DNA of 64,000 bases from an uncultured bacterium (lineage in GTDB: Bacteria; Planctomycetota; UBA1135; GCA-002686595): assembly GCA_938075305.1 (NCBI GenBank), contig CALJGV010000019.1:1-64000 (forward strand), written 5' to 3'. How positions within the stretch are numbered: position 1 is the stretch's first letter; the number at the start of each line of letters is the position of its first letter. The notes under the pieces are model-generated. The model was given only the letters and a program-made list of their open reading frames with translations, was not told where the DNA came from and searched no databases. The position numbers and the translations under genes are program-made. Shown piece after piece: positions 38,743 to 48,886 of this stretch.

Positions 38743-38746
<4 letters not shown>
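38159..38746 (-). CDS. Nudix hydrolase, CoA-pyrophosphatase type
   Basis: The 195-aa protein carries the Nudix box in GGHAEAADESLVATARRESVEEVGVD and the upstream WSGQIGLPGGH segment typical of CoA diphosphatases (NudL-type). It would cleave CoA or acyl-CoA into 3',5'-ADP and phosphopantetheine. Its ATG overlaps the stop codon of the ABC transporter gene (ATGA at 38743-38746), so its translation is probably coupled to it. The start was chosen at MNDPISQ; the longer frame upstream runs inside the transporter gene and is spurious. Confidence 0.88.
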
Positions 38747-40536
<1,790 letters not shown>

Positions 40537-40547
40537 GGGGCGCGCAG

Positions 40548-40553
40548 AGGATA
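40548..40553 (-). promoter_or_regulatory. Probable -10 element TATCCT of the ABC transporter gene
   Basis: TATCCT (minus strand) ends 11 nt before the transporter ATG. Only 34 bp separate it from the opposing TACGCT at 40588-40593, so the two promoters must share sequence. Confidence 0.45.
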
Positions 40554-40587
40554 GCCGCCGCCATGCCGCTCTGCCCGGGCAATGGGC

Positions 40588-40593
40588 TACGCT
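40588..40593 (+). promoter_or_regulatory. Probable -10 element TACGCT of the Nudix gene
   Basis: TACGCT ends 10 nt before the Nudix ATG at 40604 and faces the transporter promoter back to back, with a GCCCGGGC palindrome between them. Confidence 0.4.
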
Positions 40594-40603
40594 CGCCGCC
40601 GCC

Positions 40604-41017
40604 ATGAACGCCGAGACGCTGACTCACGCCGGGGGGATCGTGCTGCGCGGAGCCCGCGGCGCTCGTGAGGTCCTGCTGGTCCGCCCACTCGCTCGAGCAG
40701 AGGCCCCCTGGGTGCTGCCGAAGGGCCACATCGAGCCCGGGGAGGACGCGGAGGCGGCGGCGCTGCGTGAGGTCCGGGAGGAGTCAGGCGTTCAGGGGTT
40801 CGCTCCACGCTGGGCGGGCCGGATCGAGTTTGAGGTCCATGGAGTCGGGGTGAAGTGCGGCTTCTACGCCATGGAGTGCGGAGCGATGGAGGTCGCGGAG
40901 GAACCCCGCGAACGGGTGTGGGTCCCAGCCGGCGGCGTCGCGGCGGCGCTCCCATTCCCCGAGACCGTCGCGTTGATCGAGGCGGTGCTCGCGGAGGACC
41001 AGGGTCCGCCGGCCTGA
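40604..41017 (+). CDS. Nudix hydrolase
   Basis: The 137-aa protein has a complete Nudix box (GHIEPGEDAEAAALREVREESGV) and an N-terminal THAGGIVLRGA strand, with WVLPKGH preceding the box. This arrangement is like diadenosine polyphosphate/(d)NTP hydrolases that clean up nucleotide derivatives. The start at 40604 follows a TACGCT hexamer; a longer frame to 40520 overlaps the opposite promoter. The next gene begins 55 bp later with its own hexamer. Confidence 0.87.
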   Translation: MNAETLTHAGGIVLRGARGAREVLLVRPLARAEAPWVLPKGHIEPGEDAEAAALREVREESGVQGFAPRWAGRIEFEVHGVGVKCGFYAMECGAMEVAEEPRERVWVPAGGVAAALPFPETVALIEAVLAEDQGPPA

Positions 41018-41057
41018 GTGGGGCGGCACCGCTGATCGCTTGCTGGCCGGACGCGGT

Positions 41058-41063
41058 TACTCT
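41058..41063 (+). promoter_or_regulatory. Probable -10 element TACTCT
   Basis: TACTCT ends 8 nt before the aldehyde dehydrogenase ATG at 41072. Confidence 0.4.
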
Positions 41064-41071
41064 CGTTGGTG

Positions 41072-42805
41072 ATGCAGACCCCCCCCGGCTCCCTCCCGCC
41101 CGTGTCGCCCGGACACGCGCCGACCTCTGCGGCGGAGCAGGACGCGGCGATCGCGACGCTCCGCGAGGCATCGGCGCGCTGGCGCGCTGCGACGCTGGCC
41201 GAGCAGGTCGAGCTGCTCGAGGCCCTCATCCCCACGGTCATGGCGGCCTCCGAAGAGTGGGTGGCGGCGGGCTGCGCGTTGAAAGGAGTCCAGCGCGGCG
41301 CTCACGCCGAGACGGAGGAGTGGCTTGGCGGCCCTTACACGGTGCTGCGTGGCGTCCGTCAGCTGGTTCGATCCCTCAAGGACCTGGCGGATCGCGGCGC
41401 GCCGCAGCTCCCGGGCGTGGCGAAGGCTCTCCCGAATGGACAGGTGGCCGCGCCGGTCTTCCCCACCGACCCCCTGGACCGGATCCTTCTCCGCGGGATC
41501 ACGGCGGAGGTCTGGCTGGATCCAGAGGTCACGCTCGACGGCGTCTCGGAGAGCATGGCTGGAGGCCAGCGCCCGGCGTCGCGTCGAGCGAGGGTCGCCC
41601 TCGTCCTCGGGGCCGGGAACGTCACCTCCATCGGGCCCATGGACGTGCTGCAAAAGCTCTTCTCCGAGGGTGAGTGCGTGGTCCTGAAGCTGAACCCCGT
41701 GAACGAGGCGGTCGGTCCGGCCCTGACGGAGGCGCTTCGCCCGCTGATCGACGCCGACGTCCTGCGCATCATGTACGGCGGCGCCGAGGTCGGCGACCGG
41801 CTCTGCCAGCACGACGGGATCGACTCCATCCACATCACGGGCTCGCTCTTGACCCACGACCGAGTGGTCTGGGGGGAGGGCACCGAGGCCGCCGACCGCA
41901 AGCGCGCCGGGACGCCACGAAATACACGACCCGTGACCAGCGAGCTCGGGAATGTCAGCCCGGTGATCGTGATTCCTGGGCCCTGGTCCAAGGGGGACCT
42001 GCGCTACCACGGGGAGAACCTCGCCAGCTCGTTGACCACCAACGCGGGCTTCAACTGCAACGCCACGCGTGTGATGCTGACCCACGCGGGATGGCCCCAG
42101 CGCGGGGACCTGCTCTCGGCGGTCCGTGAGGCGCTGGGGGACACCGAGGCGCGCCCGGCGTATTACCCCGGCGAACAGGCGCAACGCGACGCCTTCCTCG
42201 ACGCACACCCCGACGCCACGCGGGTGGGTGAGGGTGAGGTGCCCTGGCTCCTTGCGGACGGTCTCGACCCCTCCGAGCGCCTCGACCCCTGCTTTCAGCA
42301 CGAGTTCTGGTGCGGGGCGATGGCCGAGGCTCCGCTGCCGGCGGAGGACACGGCGGAGTTCATCCGCAAGGCGGTGCGCCTCGCGAACGAGGTCATCTCG
42401 GGGAGCCTGAACGTGACCCTGCTCGTCCATCCCCTGTCCATGAGGGACCCGGTCATCGGGCGGGCGGTGGAGCGCGCGATCAGCGACCTGCGCTTCGGGA
42501 CGGTGGCGGTGAATCTCTGGGCGGCGGCTTCCTTCCCCCTGGGCTCGACCACCTGGGGTGCGTTCCCCGGGAACTCGCTCGACGACGCGGGGAGCGGCAT
42601 CGGGACGGTCCACAACACGTTCCTCTTCGATCGGCCGCAGAAGACCGTCCTGCGGGCGCCCTTCAGGATCTTCCCGCGCCCCGCGTGGTTCACGCGGAAT
42701 TCATCGGGGCCTGCGGTCGGGCGCCACCTCACGTCGCTGACGGCGAGGCCGACCCTCGGGCGTCTCCTCCGCGTGCTCCTCGCAGCGGCCGGACTCGGAC
42801 GCTGA
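41072..42805 (+). CDS. Aldehyde dehydrogenase family protein
   Basis: The 577-aa protein is an aldehyde dehydrogenase superfamily enzyme. The NAD(P)-binding motif lies in IHITGSLLTHD, the catalytic base Glu291 in TSELGNVSPVIV and the nucleophile Cys329 in TNAGFNCNATRVML. It is longer than typical family members (about 480-500 aa) because of an extended N-terminus and a roughly 55-residue C-terminal extension (FRIFPRPAWFTRNSSG onward). Substrate unknown. TTG and GTG codons at 41066 and 41069 are possible starts, but the ATG at 41072 fits the TACTCT placement. Confidence 0.87.
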   Translation: MQTPPGSLPPVSPGHAPTSAAEQDAAIATLREASARWRAATLAEQVELLEALIPTVMAASEEWVAAGCALKGVQRGAHAETEEWLGGPYTVLRGVRQLVRSLKDLADRGAPQLPGVAKALPNGQVAAPVFPTDPLDRILLRGITAEVWLDPEVTLDGVSESMAGGQRPASRRARVALVLGAGNVTSIGPMDVLQKLFSEGECVVLKLNPVNEAVGPALTEALRPLIDADVLRIMYGGAEVGDRLCQHDGIDSIHITGSLLTHDRVVWGEGTEAADRKRAGTPRNTRPVTSELGNVSPVIVIPGPWSKGDLRYHGENLASSLTTNAGFNCNATRVMLTHAGWPQRGDLLSAVREALGDTEARPAYYPGEQAQRDAFLDAHPDATRVGEGEVPWLLADGLDPSERLDPCFQHEFWCGAMAEAPLPAEDTAEFIRKAVRLANEVISGSLNVTLLVHPLSMRDPVIGRAVERAISDLRFGTVAVNLWAAASFPLGSTTWGAFPGNSLDDAGSGIGTVHNTFLFDRPQKTVLRAPFRIFPRPAWFTRNSSGPAVGRHLTSLTARPTLGRLLRVLLAAAGLGR

Positions 42806-42986
42806 CCCGTCCTCCGCTCTCGGGCGGGGCCGTGCACCAGCGCGGACCTCCAGTAAGGCGCGCACCTCGGTCTCGGGCTCACCTCGGGTTCGGGCGCTCC
42901 GGCACGGTCGCCCAGTCAGCGGTGATCCCTCGGCGCTCGGTCAAACTCCCGAACGTGCCAGCCGGGGGCGCGATTCCGCCCGCCGA

Positions 42987-43001
42987 CCCCCGCGGCGGGG
43001 G
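42987..43001 (-). terminator. Short GC-rich hairpin downstream of ppiC
   Basis: CCCCCG (42987-42992) and CGGGGG (42996-43001) form a 6-bp stem with a 3-nt loop, about 20 bp past the parvulin stop on the minus strand. Confidence 0.35.
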
Positions 43002-43020
43002 ACCGGCGAGGCGAGCGCGC

Positions 43021-43299
43021 TCACGAGCGGCTCGTGACCTCGAGGAGGTGGTAGCCGAACTGGGTCTTGACCGGCCCGTGGACCTCGCCGACGGCCTCGT
43101 TGAAGACCACCGTGTCGAACTCCTTGACCATCTGGCCGGGACCGAACTCGCCGAGGTTGCCGCCGCTCTGGCCCGAGGGGCAGGAGGAGTGCTGCTTGGC
43201 GAGATCCTCGAAGGCGGCGCCGCCGGCGATCTCCTCCTTCAGCTTGAGGCACTTCTCTTCCGTGTCGACGAGGATGTGGCGTGCGGATGCGCGGGCCAT
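43021..43299 (-). CDS. ppiC: Parvulin-type peptidyl-prolyl isomerase
   Basis: The 92-aa protein consists of a single rotamase domain, as in the roughly 93-aa E. coli PpiC. Motifs are ARHILVDTEEKCLKLKEEI, GAAFEDLAKQHSSCPSGQSGGNLGEFGPGQMV and GEVHGPVKTQFGYHLLEV. It isomerises proline peptide bonds in the cytoplasm. A strong AAGGAG lies 9 nt ahead of the ATG, within a leader sequence AAGGAGCAACACC closely matching that of etfA. The frame runs on to 43380 without similarity; that extension is rejected. Confidence 0.93.
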   Translation of the reverse strand: MARASARHILVDTEEKCLKLKEEIAGGAAFEDLAKQHSSCPSGQSGGNLGEFGPGQMVKEFDTVVFNEAVGEVHGPVKTQFGYHLLEVTSRS

Positions 43300-43423
43300 G
43301 GTGTTGCTCCTTGTTGGTTGGGGGTCCCTGAAAAACGAGCGAGGAGCATAGCGCCTCGAGCCCCAGGGGGGCGTTGTCAACCGGAGGGCAGACCTCGGGG
43401 CGACGGAGGGGGGAGCGGCTCGC

Positions 43424-43429
43424 TACCTT
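43424..43429 (+). promoter_or_regulatory. Probable -10 element TACCTT
   Basis: TACCTT ends 6 nt before the ATG of the small membrane protein that opens the symporter operon. Confidence 0.45.
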
Positions 43430-43435
43430 GAGGCC

Positions 43436-43663
43436 ATGGCCCTGCGACATCTGCTCCTCCTGATCTACCTCTTCGTCGCGGTGTTGAGCCTGACCGGGCT
43501 CCTCTTCCGCGACATCTCCACCGCGGACGGGCTGGTGCTCGGGTTGCCGGCGGGGCTGGCCTGGGTCACTGGCTGGGCTGCGCTGACGCCGTTCGTGATG
43601 TGGGCGTACATGAGGACGGAGCCAGAGGACGCGGACGTCGCGGACGGCGGGGGTGAGTCGTGA
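43436..43663 (+). CDS. Small membrane protein upstream of a sodium:solute symporter
   Basis: The 75-aa protein has two predicted transmembrane segments (LLLLIYLFVAVLSLTGLLF and LAWVTGWAALTPFVMWAYM) and an acidic tail. Its position immediately ahead of the symporter, with which it overlaps by GTGA, resembles the small DUF3311-type subunits found before sodium:solute symporters. A role as an accessory of that transporter is inferred; the family was not confirmed by motif. Confidence 0.65.
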   Translation: MALRHLLLLIYLFVAVLSLTGLLFRDISTADGLVLGLPAGLAWVTGWAALTPFVMWAYMRTEPEDADVADGGGES

Positions 43664-45084
43664 GCGCCGAGGCCCAGATCCTGACGGTGGTCGGCGCCTA
43701 CCTCGCGCTCAGCCTCTTCGTTGGCTGGCGTGCGGCCCGTTCGGCGAGTGACAGCGCCACGGGCTTCGTCGCGGGCGACCGCTCCATGGGCCCCGTGCTC
43801 ATGTACTTCGTCACAGGCGCGACCATCTTCAGCGCCTTCGCGTTCCTCGGGGCGCCGGGCCGCGCCTTCTCCACCGGCGCTGCGGCGTTCCACATCCTCG
43901 CCTTCGGCGTGCTGGGCTTCCTGCCCTTCTACTGGACGGGTCCGGCGGCCGCCCGGCTCGGGCGGCGCAAGGGCTACATCACCCAGGCGGAGCTGGTGGC
44001 CGGAGAGCTCGGCTTTCGTCCGCTCGCGCCCGTCATGGCGGTGGTCAGCCTGCTGGCCTTCGTGCCGTACCTCGCGCTCCAGATGCGCGGCGCGGGGCAC
44101 GTACTCGAGGTCCTCACCTCCGGGGCCATGTCCGTGGAGGTCGGCGCCGCGGTGGTCTACGGCGTGGTGCTCCTCTACGTGTGGCACAGCGGCGTCATGG
44201 GGGTCGGCTGGACCAACACCCTGCAGGGCCTCTTCATGATGGTCATGGCCTGGTCCCTCGGGCTGTACCTGCCGCGCGCCCTGCACGGCAGCGTGGGGGA
44301 GATGTTCCAGGCGATCGATCCGGAGTTTCTCCGGCTCCCGGGCAACGCCGCCCAGGCGGGCGAGCGCTGGTCGTGGCTCGGCTACGGCAGCTCGGTCTTC
44401 GTCATGGCCGCCGGCTTCTCCTTCTGGCCGCACCTCTTCCAGAAGGCCTTCGCCGCGCGCAGCGAGGGCGTCATCCGGCGCACCGTCGTGCTCTACCCCA
44501 CCTTCCAGCTGTTCCTGCTGCCGATCCTGCTCATCGGCTTCGCGGCCGTGGGCTTCGAGCCCGCGCCGGAGCAGGCGGACCAGGTGCTCCCGCATCTCCT
44601 GCTCCAGCTGGACCTCCCGGCGCTGCTGATCGGCCTCTTCTGTGCCGGCGCCCTGGCTGCGTCCATGTCCAGCGGCGACGCGATCCTGCACTCCGCCGCG
44701 TCCATCCTCGTTCGTGACGGTTGGATCGTTGGTGCCAAGCGGTCCCTCAGCCCGGAGGCGGAGCGGCGCGCCGTGCGCTGGATGCTGCTCCCGATCCTGG
44801 TGATCTCCTACGTCACGGCGGTCTCGTTCCACGAGGACCTGGTCGGCCTACTCTCCTACGCCTACGGCCCGATGGGGCAGCTCGCACCCCCGGTGCTCGC
44901 GGCGCTGTTCTGGAAGCGGGCCACGGGGATCGCGGCGCTCCTCGGCCTGCTCCTCGGCTCGGCGACCACGCTGGCGTGGCCCCACCTGATGCCCCCCTCC
45001 GACCTCCACCCCGGGCTCCCGGGCCTCGCCGTGAACGCGGCGGTGATCGTCGTCGTGTCGCTCATGACTGCCCGAAGGACGTGA
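43660..45084 (+). CDS. Sodium:solute symporter family protein
   Basis: The 474-aa inner-membrane transporter has about 12-13 transmembrane segments, typical of the SSS family (PF00474). Signature-like parts are FVAGDRSMGPVLMYFVTGATIFSAFAFLGAPGRAF, GVMGVGWTNTLQGLFMMVMAW, FWPHLFQKAFAARS and GALAASMSSGDAILHSAASILVRD. It uses the sodium gradient to import a solute, which cannot be named. The GTG start overlaps the preceding small-protein stop (GTGA), so the two are co-translated. Confidence 0.9.
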   Translation: MSAEAQILTVVGAYLALSLFVGWRAARSASDSATGFVAGDRSMGPVLMYFVTGATIFSAFAFLGAPGRAFSTGAAAFHILAFGVLGFLPFYWTGPAAARLGRRKGYITQAELVAGELGFRPLAPVMAVVSLLAFVPYLALQMRGAGHVLEVLTSGAMSVEVGAAVVYGVVLLYVWHSGVMGVGWTNTLQGLFMMVMAWSLGLYLPRALHGSVGEMFQAIDPEFLRLPGNAAQAGERWSWLGYGSSVFVMAAGFSFWPHLFQKAFAARSEGVIRRTVVLYPTFQLFLLPILLIGFAAVGFEPAPEQADQVLPHLLLQLDLPALLIGLFCAGALAASMSSGDAILHSAASILVRDGWIVGAKRSLSPEAERRAVRWMLLPILVISYVTAVSFHEDLVGLLSYAYGPMGQLAPPVLAALFWKRATGIAALLGLLLGSATTLAWPHLMPPSDLHPGLPGLAVNAAVIVVVSLMTARRT

Positions 45085-45193
45085 TCCTGGCGGCGGAGTG
45101 ATCGGTTCGCAGGCGCGCACGCTCGCCGGGTGCCGCAGGACGACCGCGTCCGGCTCCGAGTGAGTCGGAACGGGCCAGTCGGGTCGAGGGCTG

Positions 45194-45211
45194 CCGCCGC
45201 CGGTGCGGCGG
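45194..45211. terminator. Short hairpin between convergent genes
   Basis: CCGCCGC (45194-45200) pairs with GCGGCGG (45205-45211) around a 4-nt loop, 7 bp before the stop of the minus-strand FG-GAP gene and downstream of the symporter. Confidence 0.35.
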
Positions 45212-45217
45212 TGCATC

Positions 45218-46816
45218 TCACTGGAAGACGACCTCGTAGCCGTCGGTGAAGTTCGACGTGACCGAGCCACCGACGCTGTCCCTGTGCCAGAGCTGAAAGC
45301 TCCAGGTCTCGCCGGGCTGAACCGAGACCGCGCCGGAGGGTTGGGGGACCTGTGTGTTGTCGACGACCAGGGAGATCCGGCCCAGGGGGCCCGAGCTCTG
45401 GATCTGGCCGGGCCCGACGTAGCGGCCGATGGCGCCGCCGAGGCAGAGGTTGCCCTGGCTGTTGCCCGGGCTCTGGGTGAAGCCCTGGGCGCGACTCGCG
45501 AGGAAGAAGCCGAAGGCGTTGGCGGGGAGGCCGACCCCTTCGAGCACCAGGTTATTAGCGGTGACGCTCGAGGAGCCTGTGGCTCCAAGAGCGGCGGCGA
45601 AGCCCGTCGAGTTCACGGCCGCTGCGCAGTAGTTGGTGCCGATCTCCGGGAAGCCGTACACGCAGACCGCGCCCTCGGTGAGGCGGGACCCGAAGAAGAG
45701 TCCGCCGGTCAGGCTCGCGAGGTCCTGCGCCCCGTTGGTCGCCACGTCGTAGCCGAACCAGTCGGACGTCGCGGGCGTCGATGCGACGAGCTTCTGGAGC
45801 TGCTGGCCGGTGCTGGCGTCGAAGGTGTAGGCCGCGCCCGAGCGAAAGAGCGGCGCGTTGGCGAGGTAGGCTCCGACGACGGCCCGGTCGCCGACCAGGT
45901 CCACGGAGGCCCCGAAGACCGCCTCCGCGGCGGCGTCGGACGCGGTGAGCTTGTGGAGCTCCTGCCCGGTGGTCCAGTCGAAGACGTAGGCCGCGCCCGC
46001 GAAGGGGCCGCCCGCGTTCTCGTCCCAGTAGGCGCCCACGAGCGCGCGGTCGCCGCTGATGGCGACGGAGACCCCGAAGAAGTCCTCAGGCTCACCATCG
46101 GACGCCACGATCTTCCGGATCAGGTTGCCCGTGGGCAGGTCGTAGAGGTAAGCGGCCCCACGGTTGGAGTCGTCGCCGCTGGCGCCGACGAGCAGCGTGT
46201 CCCCCTCGAGCGCGACGTCCGAACCGAAGTAGTCCAGCAGCTCCCCGTCGAAGGCGGTGAGCTTGTAGAGCTCCTGACGGGTGGCGGCGTCATAGACGTA
46301 GACGGCGCCCTGTTGGCTTCCCGGTGAGTCCTGGAGCTGCGCGGCGAGGATGATGTAGTCGTCGTTGACGGCCACGGCGTTCCCGGCGCGGTCCCCCGAG
46401 AGGGCGTCCGAACCCTGAATGAAGTCGAGGACCGCGCCGGTCGCCGCATCGAAGACCCATGCCCCGCCCCAGTTGGAGCCGAAGAAGGGCCCGTTCCCGT
46501 CGACGTTGGTCGCCCCGACGACGGCCAGGTCACCGGAGAGGGCCACGGAGGCTCCGAAGTTGTCGTCCGGTTCACCCTGGGCGTCGAGCTCGAGGAGCTC
46601 CGTGTTGGAGCCCACCGCGAAGATGACGGCGGCCCGGCCGGGGTCGGAGACGATGGCGCGATCCCCGTCCATCTCGAGGCGGATGCCGAAGACATCGCTG
46701 CCCGAGGGGGGCGGGACCGAGGGCATCAGCCTGTAGGTCTCGGTGACGGTCTGGGCGGATCCGATCGAGCAAAGCGAAGCCGCGAGGAGGAGGGGCCGAG
46801 TGACGAGAAACGACAT
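45218..46816 (-). CDS. Exported FG-GAP-type repeat protein with shared C-terminal domain
   Basis: The 532-aa protein has a signal peptide (MSFLVTRPLLLAASLCSIGSAQ). About seven repeats of roughly 50 residues fill residues 35-390, each containing a GDRAVVGAY or GDLAVVGAT core and a GAAYVFDWTTGQELHKL element. This is the FG-GAP/integrin-alpha-like beta-propeller pattern. The last 130 residues (NYCAAAVNSTG to NFTDGYEVVF) are the domain shared with three other exported proteins in the window. It probably sits outside the cell and binds other molecules; no enzyme motif is seen. Confidence 0.83.
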   Translation of the reverse strand: MSFLVTRPLLLAASLCSIGSAQTVTETYRLMPSVPPPSGSDVFGIRLEMDGDRAIVSDPGRAAVIFAVGSNTELLELDAQGEPDDNFGASVALSGDLAVVGATNVDGNGPFFGSNWGGAWVFDAATGAVLDFIQGSDALSGDRAGNAVAVNDDYIILAAQLQDSPGSQQGAVYVYDAATRQELYKLTAFDGELLDYFGSDVALEGDTLLVGASGDDSNRGAAYLYDLPTGNLIRKIVASDGEPEDFFGVSVAISGDRALVGAYWDENAGGPFAGAAYVFDWTTGQELHKLTASDAAAEAVFGASVDLVGDRAVVGAYLANAPLFRSGAAYTFDASTGQQLQKLVASTPATSDWFGYDVATNGAQDLASLTGGLFFGSRLTEGAVCVYGFPEIGTNYCAAAVNSTGFAAALGATGSSSVTANNLVLEGVGLPANAFGFFLASRAQGFTQSPGNSQGNLCLGGAIGRYVGPGQIQSSGPLGRISLVVDNTQVPQPSGAVSVQPGETWSFQLWHRDSVGGSVTSNFTDGYEVVFQ

Positions 46817-46990
46817 GCTGAGGGGAAGCCGGCGGGAGAGCGGGCAGATCGGGTGTTGGCCGTGTGACTCCCTCTAATGCCGCTGCGTAGCGGGGTCACG
46901 TTGGAATTCGGCGCGCCGGCAGATTGTCTCACCCTGCAGCCTCGGTCCACCATCGGTAGGGGCTCGTCGCAGACCCAGGCCCCGAAACGA

Positions 46991-47026
46991 GGGGAGCGGG
47001 CTGATCGTCAGATCAGCCCGCTCCCC
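46991..47026 (-). terminator. etfA terminator hairpin
   Basis: GGGGAGCGGGCTGATC (46991-47006) pairs perfectly with GATCAGCCCGCTCCCC (47011-47026) around a 4-nt loop, 21 bp past the etfA stop. A convincing end for the etfB-etfA transcript. Confidence 0.8.
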
Positions 47027-47047
47027 GCGAGCACCGTCAGGTCCGCT

Positions 47048-47998
47048 TCAGCTCTGGGCCTTGACGGCCTTGACGGCCTCGGTGAGGGCGGGAACGATCT
47101 CAAAGGCGTCGCCCACGATGCCGTAGTCCGCGACCTTGAAGATCGGCGCCTCGGCGTCCTTGTTGATGGCAACGATGACCCCGGAGGTACGCATGCCCGC
47201 CAGGTGCTGGATCGCGCCGGAGATGCCGACCGCCACGTAGAGTTGCGGGGCGACCGTCTTGCCGGTCTGGCCCACCTGCTCGCCGTGGGGGCGCCAGTCC
47301 AGGTCCACCACCGCCCGCGAGGCGCCAACGGCGGCGTTTCCGAAGGCGGCGGCGAGGTCCTCGACGAGCTTGAAGTTCGCGGCCTCCTGGAGGCCGCGGC
47401 CGCCGCTGACGACGACGGACGCCTCGTTGACGTCCAGCTTCGCGTCGGCCTTGGCCTCGGTCGAGGTGACGGTGGCCTTCGCCGGTGCGGAGACGGCGTG
47501 CTCCGAGCAGTCGGAGGGCCCCGGGCCATCGACCGGCTCGAAGACGTTCAGGCGTGTCGTGGCGCAGAGGACCCCCCCGGTGGTGCCCAGGGTCGCGAGC
47601 GCCTTGCCCGCGAGCCAGGGACGCTTGACCTGGAAGGACTCGCCGGCGGCCATGAACTCGATGCAGTCCGCGAACGGGGAGACGTCGAGGTGGGCGGCGA
47701 TGCGGGGGCAGAGGTCCTTGCCGCGGTAGGAGGCGGCGGCGAGGAACCCCTTGGCGTCCTCGGACTGGATTACCTCGGTGACGGCGGCCGCGACCGCGTC
47801 GGGGCTGAAGGAGGCGTCTCCGGTGAGGCAGATGGCCTTGGCGGCGCCAGCGGCGCTGGCCGCGGCGACCGAAGCACCCTCGCCCCAGAGGACGGCGACG
47901 ACCTCGGCGCCGGCGGAGGCGGCGGCGCCGATGGCCTCGAGGCTGGCCCGGCGGACGTTCCCGCCGGTGTGTTCGCAGTAGACGATGACTTTGGACAT
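47048..47998 (-). CDS. etfA: Electron transfer flavoprotein alpha subunit
   Basis: The 316-aa protein is ETF-alpha. It has the N-terminal adenine-nucleotide-like fold ([22 protein letters not shown]) and the FAD-binding C-terminal half with [19 protein letters not shown], the [27 protein letters not shown] signature and [20 protein letters not shown]. With EtfB it carries electrons from acyl-CoA or similar dehydrogenases to the respiratory chain. It follows etfB by 33 bp on the same strand. A strong AAGGAG lies 10 nt before its ATG. The dehydrogenases it serves are not in the window. Confidence 0.95.
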   Translation of the reverse strand: MSKVIVYCEHTGGNVRRASLEAIGAAASAGAEVVAVLWGEGASVAAASAAGAAKAICLTGDASFSPDAVAAAVTEVIQSEDAKGFLAAASYRGKDLCPRIAAHLDVSPFADCIEFMAAGESFQVKRPWLAGKALATLGTTGGVLCATTRLNVFEPVDGPGPSDCSEHAVSAPAKATVTSTEAKADAKLDVNEASVVVSGGRGLQEAANFKLVEDLAAAFGNAAVGASRAVVDLDWRPHGEQVGQTGKTVAPQLYVAVGISGAIQHLAGMRTSGVIVAINKDAEAPIFKVADYGIVGDAFEIVPALTEAVKAVKAQS

Positions 47999-48031
47999 GG
48001 CTGTTGCTCCTTGGATGTTCGGGTCAGCGTC

Positions 48032-48787
48032 TCAGAGGACCTGGGCTTCGTTCTGGAGGGCGTCGATCAACGCGGGCACGGCGGCCGCTCCTTCGCCGAC
48101 GATGCGGCCCTCCTTGCGGGCGGGCGGGAGCGCGACCTCGATCACGTCGGACTGGTTCTCGATCGCCTCCGGAGCGAGCTCCTCGAGCGGCTTCTTCTTG
48201 GCGGCCATGATGCCCTTGAGGCCAGCGGTGCGCGGCTCGTTGAGCCCCTTCTGGCAGGTGATCACCGCGGGCAGCTGGAACTCGACGGTCTCGATGCCAG
48301 CGTCCGTCTCGACCTTGGCGCTGCCCTTGCCGTCTGCGATCTCGAGCCCGATGACGTCCGTCACGCAGGGCCAGCCGAGGTAGGTCGCCACCATCGGCCC
48401 CACCGCTGCGTTGTCGCGGTCCGTCGCGACGCGCCCCATGAAGACCACGTCGGCGTTCATGGCGGAGAGCTGGGCGACCAGGGCCTTGGCGGTTGAGCGC
48501 GCGTCGCGGCTCTGCCAGTCGTCGTCGGTGAGGACGACGGCCTTGTCGCCGCCCTTGGCGAGGCACTCGCGGATCTCCTTGGTCCCCGAGGAGGGGCCCA
48601 GGGTGAGGACCGTGACCTCACCGGAGCCAGCGGCCTCCTTGGTCTGGACGGCCTGTTCGACGGCGATCTTGTCGTAGAACGAGATCATGTACTGGAACTC
48701 GGAGGCGTCTAGACCCTTGCCGTCGGCGGCCGGCTTGGCGACGGCCTCGGTCGTGGGTACGCGCTTCACGCAAGCGACGATGTTCAT
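48032..48787 (-). CDS. etfB: Electron transfer flavoprotein beta subunit
   Basis: The 251-aa protein is ETF-beta. It has NIVACVKRVP at the start, YDKIAVEQAVQTKEAAGSGEVTVLTLGP, then YLGWPCVTDVIGLEI and the C-terminal LPAVITCQKGLNEPR and IMAAKKKPLEEL segments that bind AMP and dock with dehydrogenases. It is the first gene of the etfB-etfA pair. A TATCCT at 48833-48838 on the minus strand lies about 45 nt upstream of the ATG and would give a short leader. Confidence 0.95.
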   Translation of the reverse strand: MNIVACVKRVPTTEAVAKPAADGKGLDASEFQYMISFYDKIAVEQAVQTKEAAGSGEVTVLTLGPSSGTKEIRECLAKGGDKAVVLTDDDWQSRDARSTAKALVAQLSAMNADVVFMGRVATDRDNAAVGPMVATYLGWPCVTDVIGLEIADGKGSAKVETDAGIETVEFQLPAVITCQKGLNEPRTAGLKGIMAAKKKPLEELAPEAIENQSDVIEVALPPARKEGRIVGEGAAAVPALIDALQNEAQVL

Positions 48788-48886
48788 GTCTGGGCGGGGG
48801 AGGGGGCTCTGAACAGGTTTTTCGGCAAGCAGGATAGCCGCCGCCCGTACCCCTTGGGACCCCAGAAACGCCCTTCCCGACCGCGA

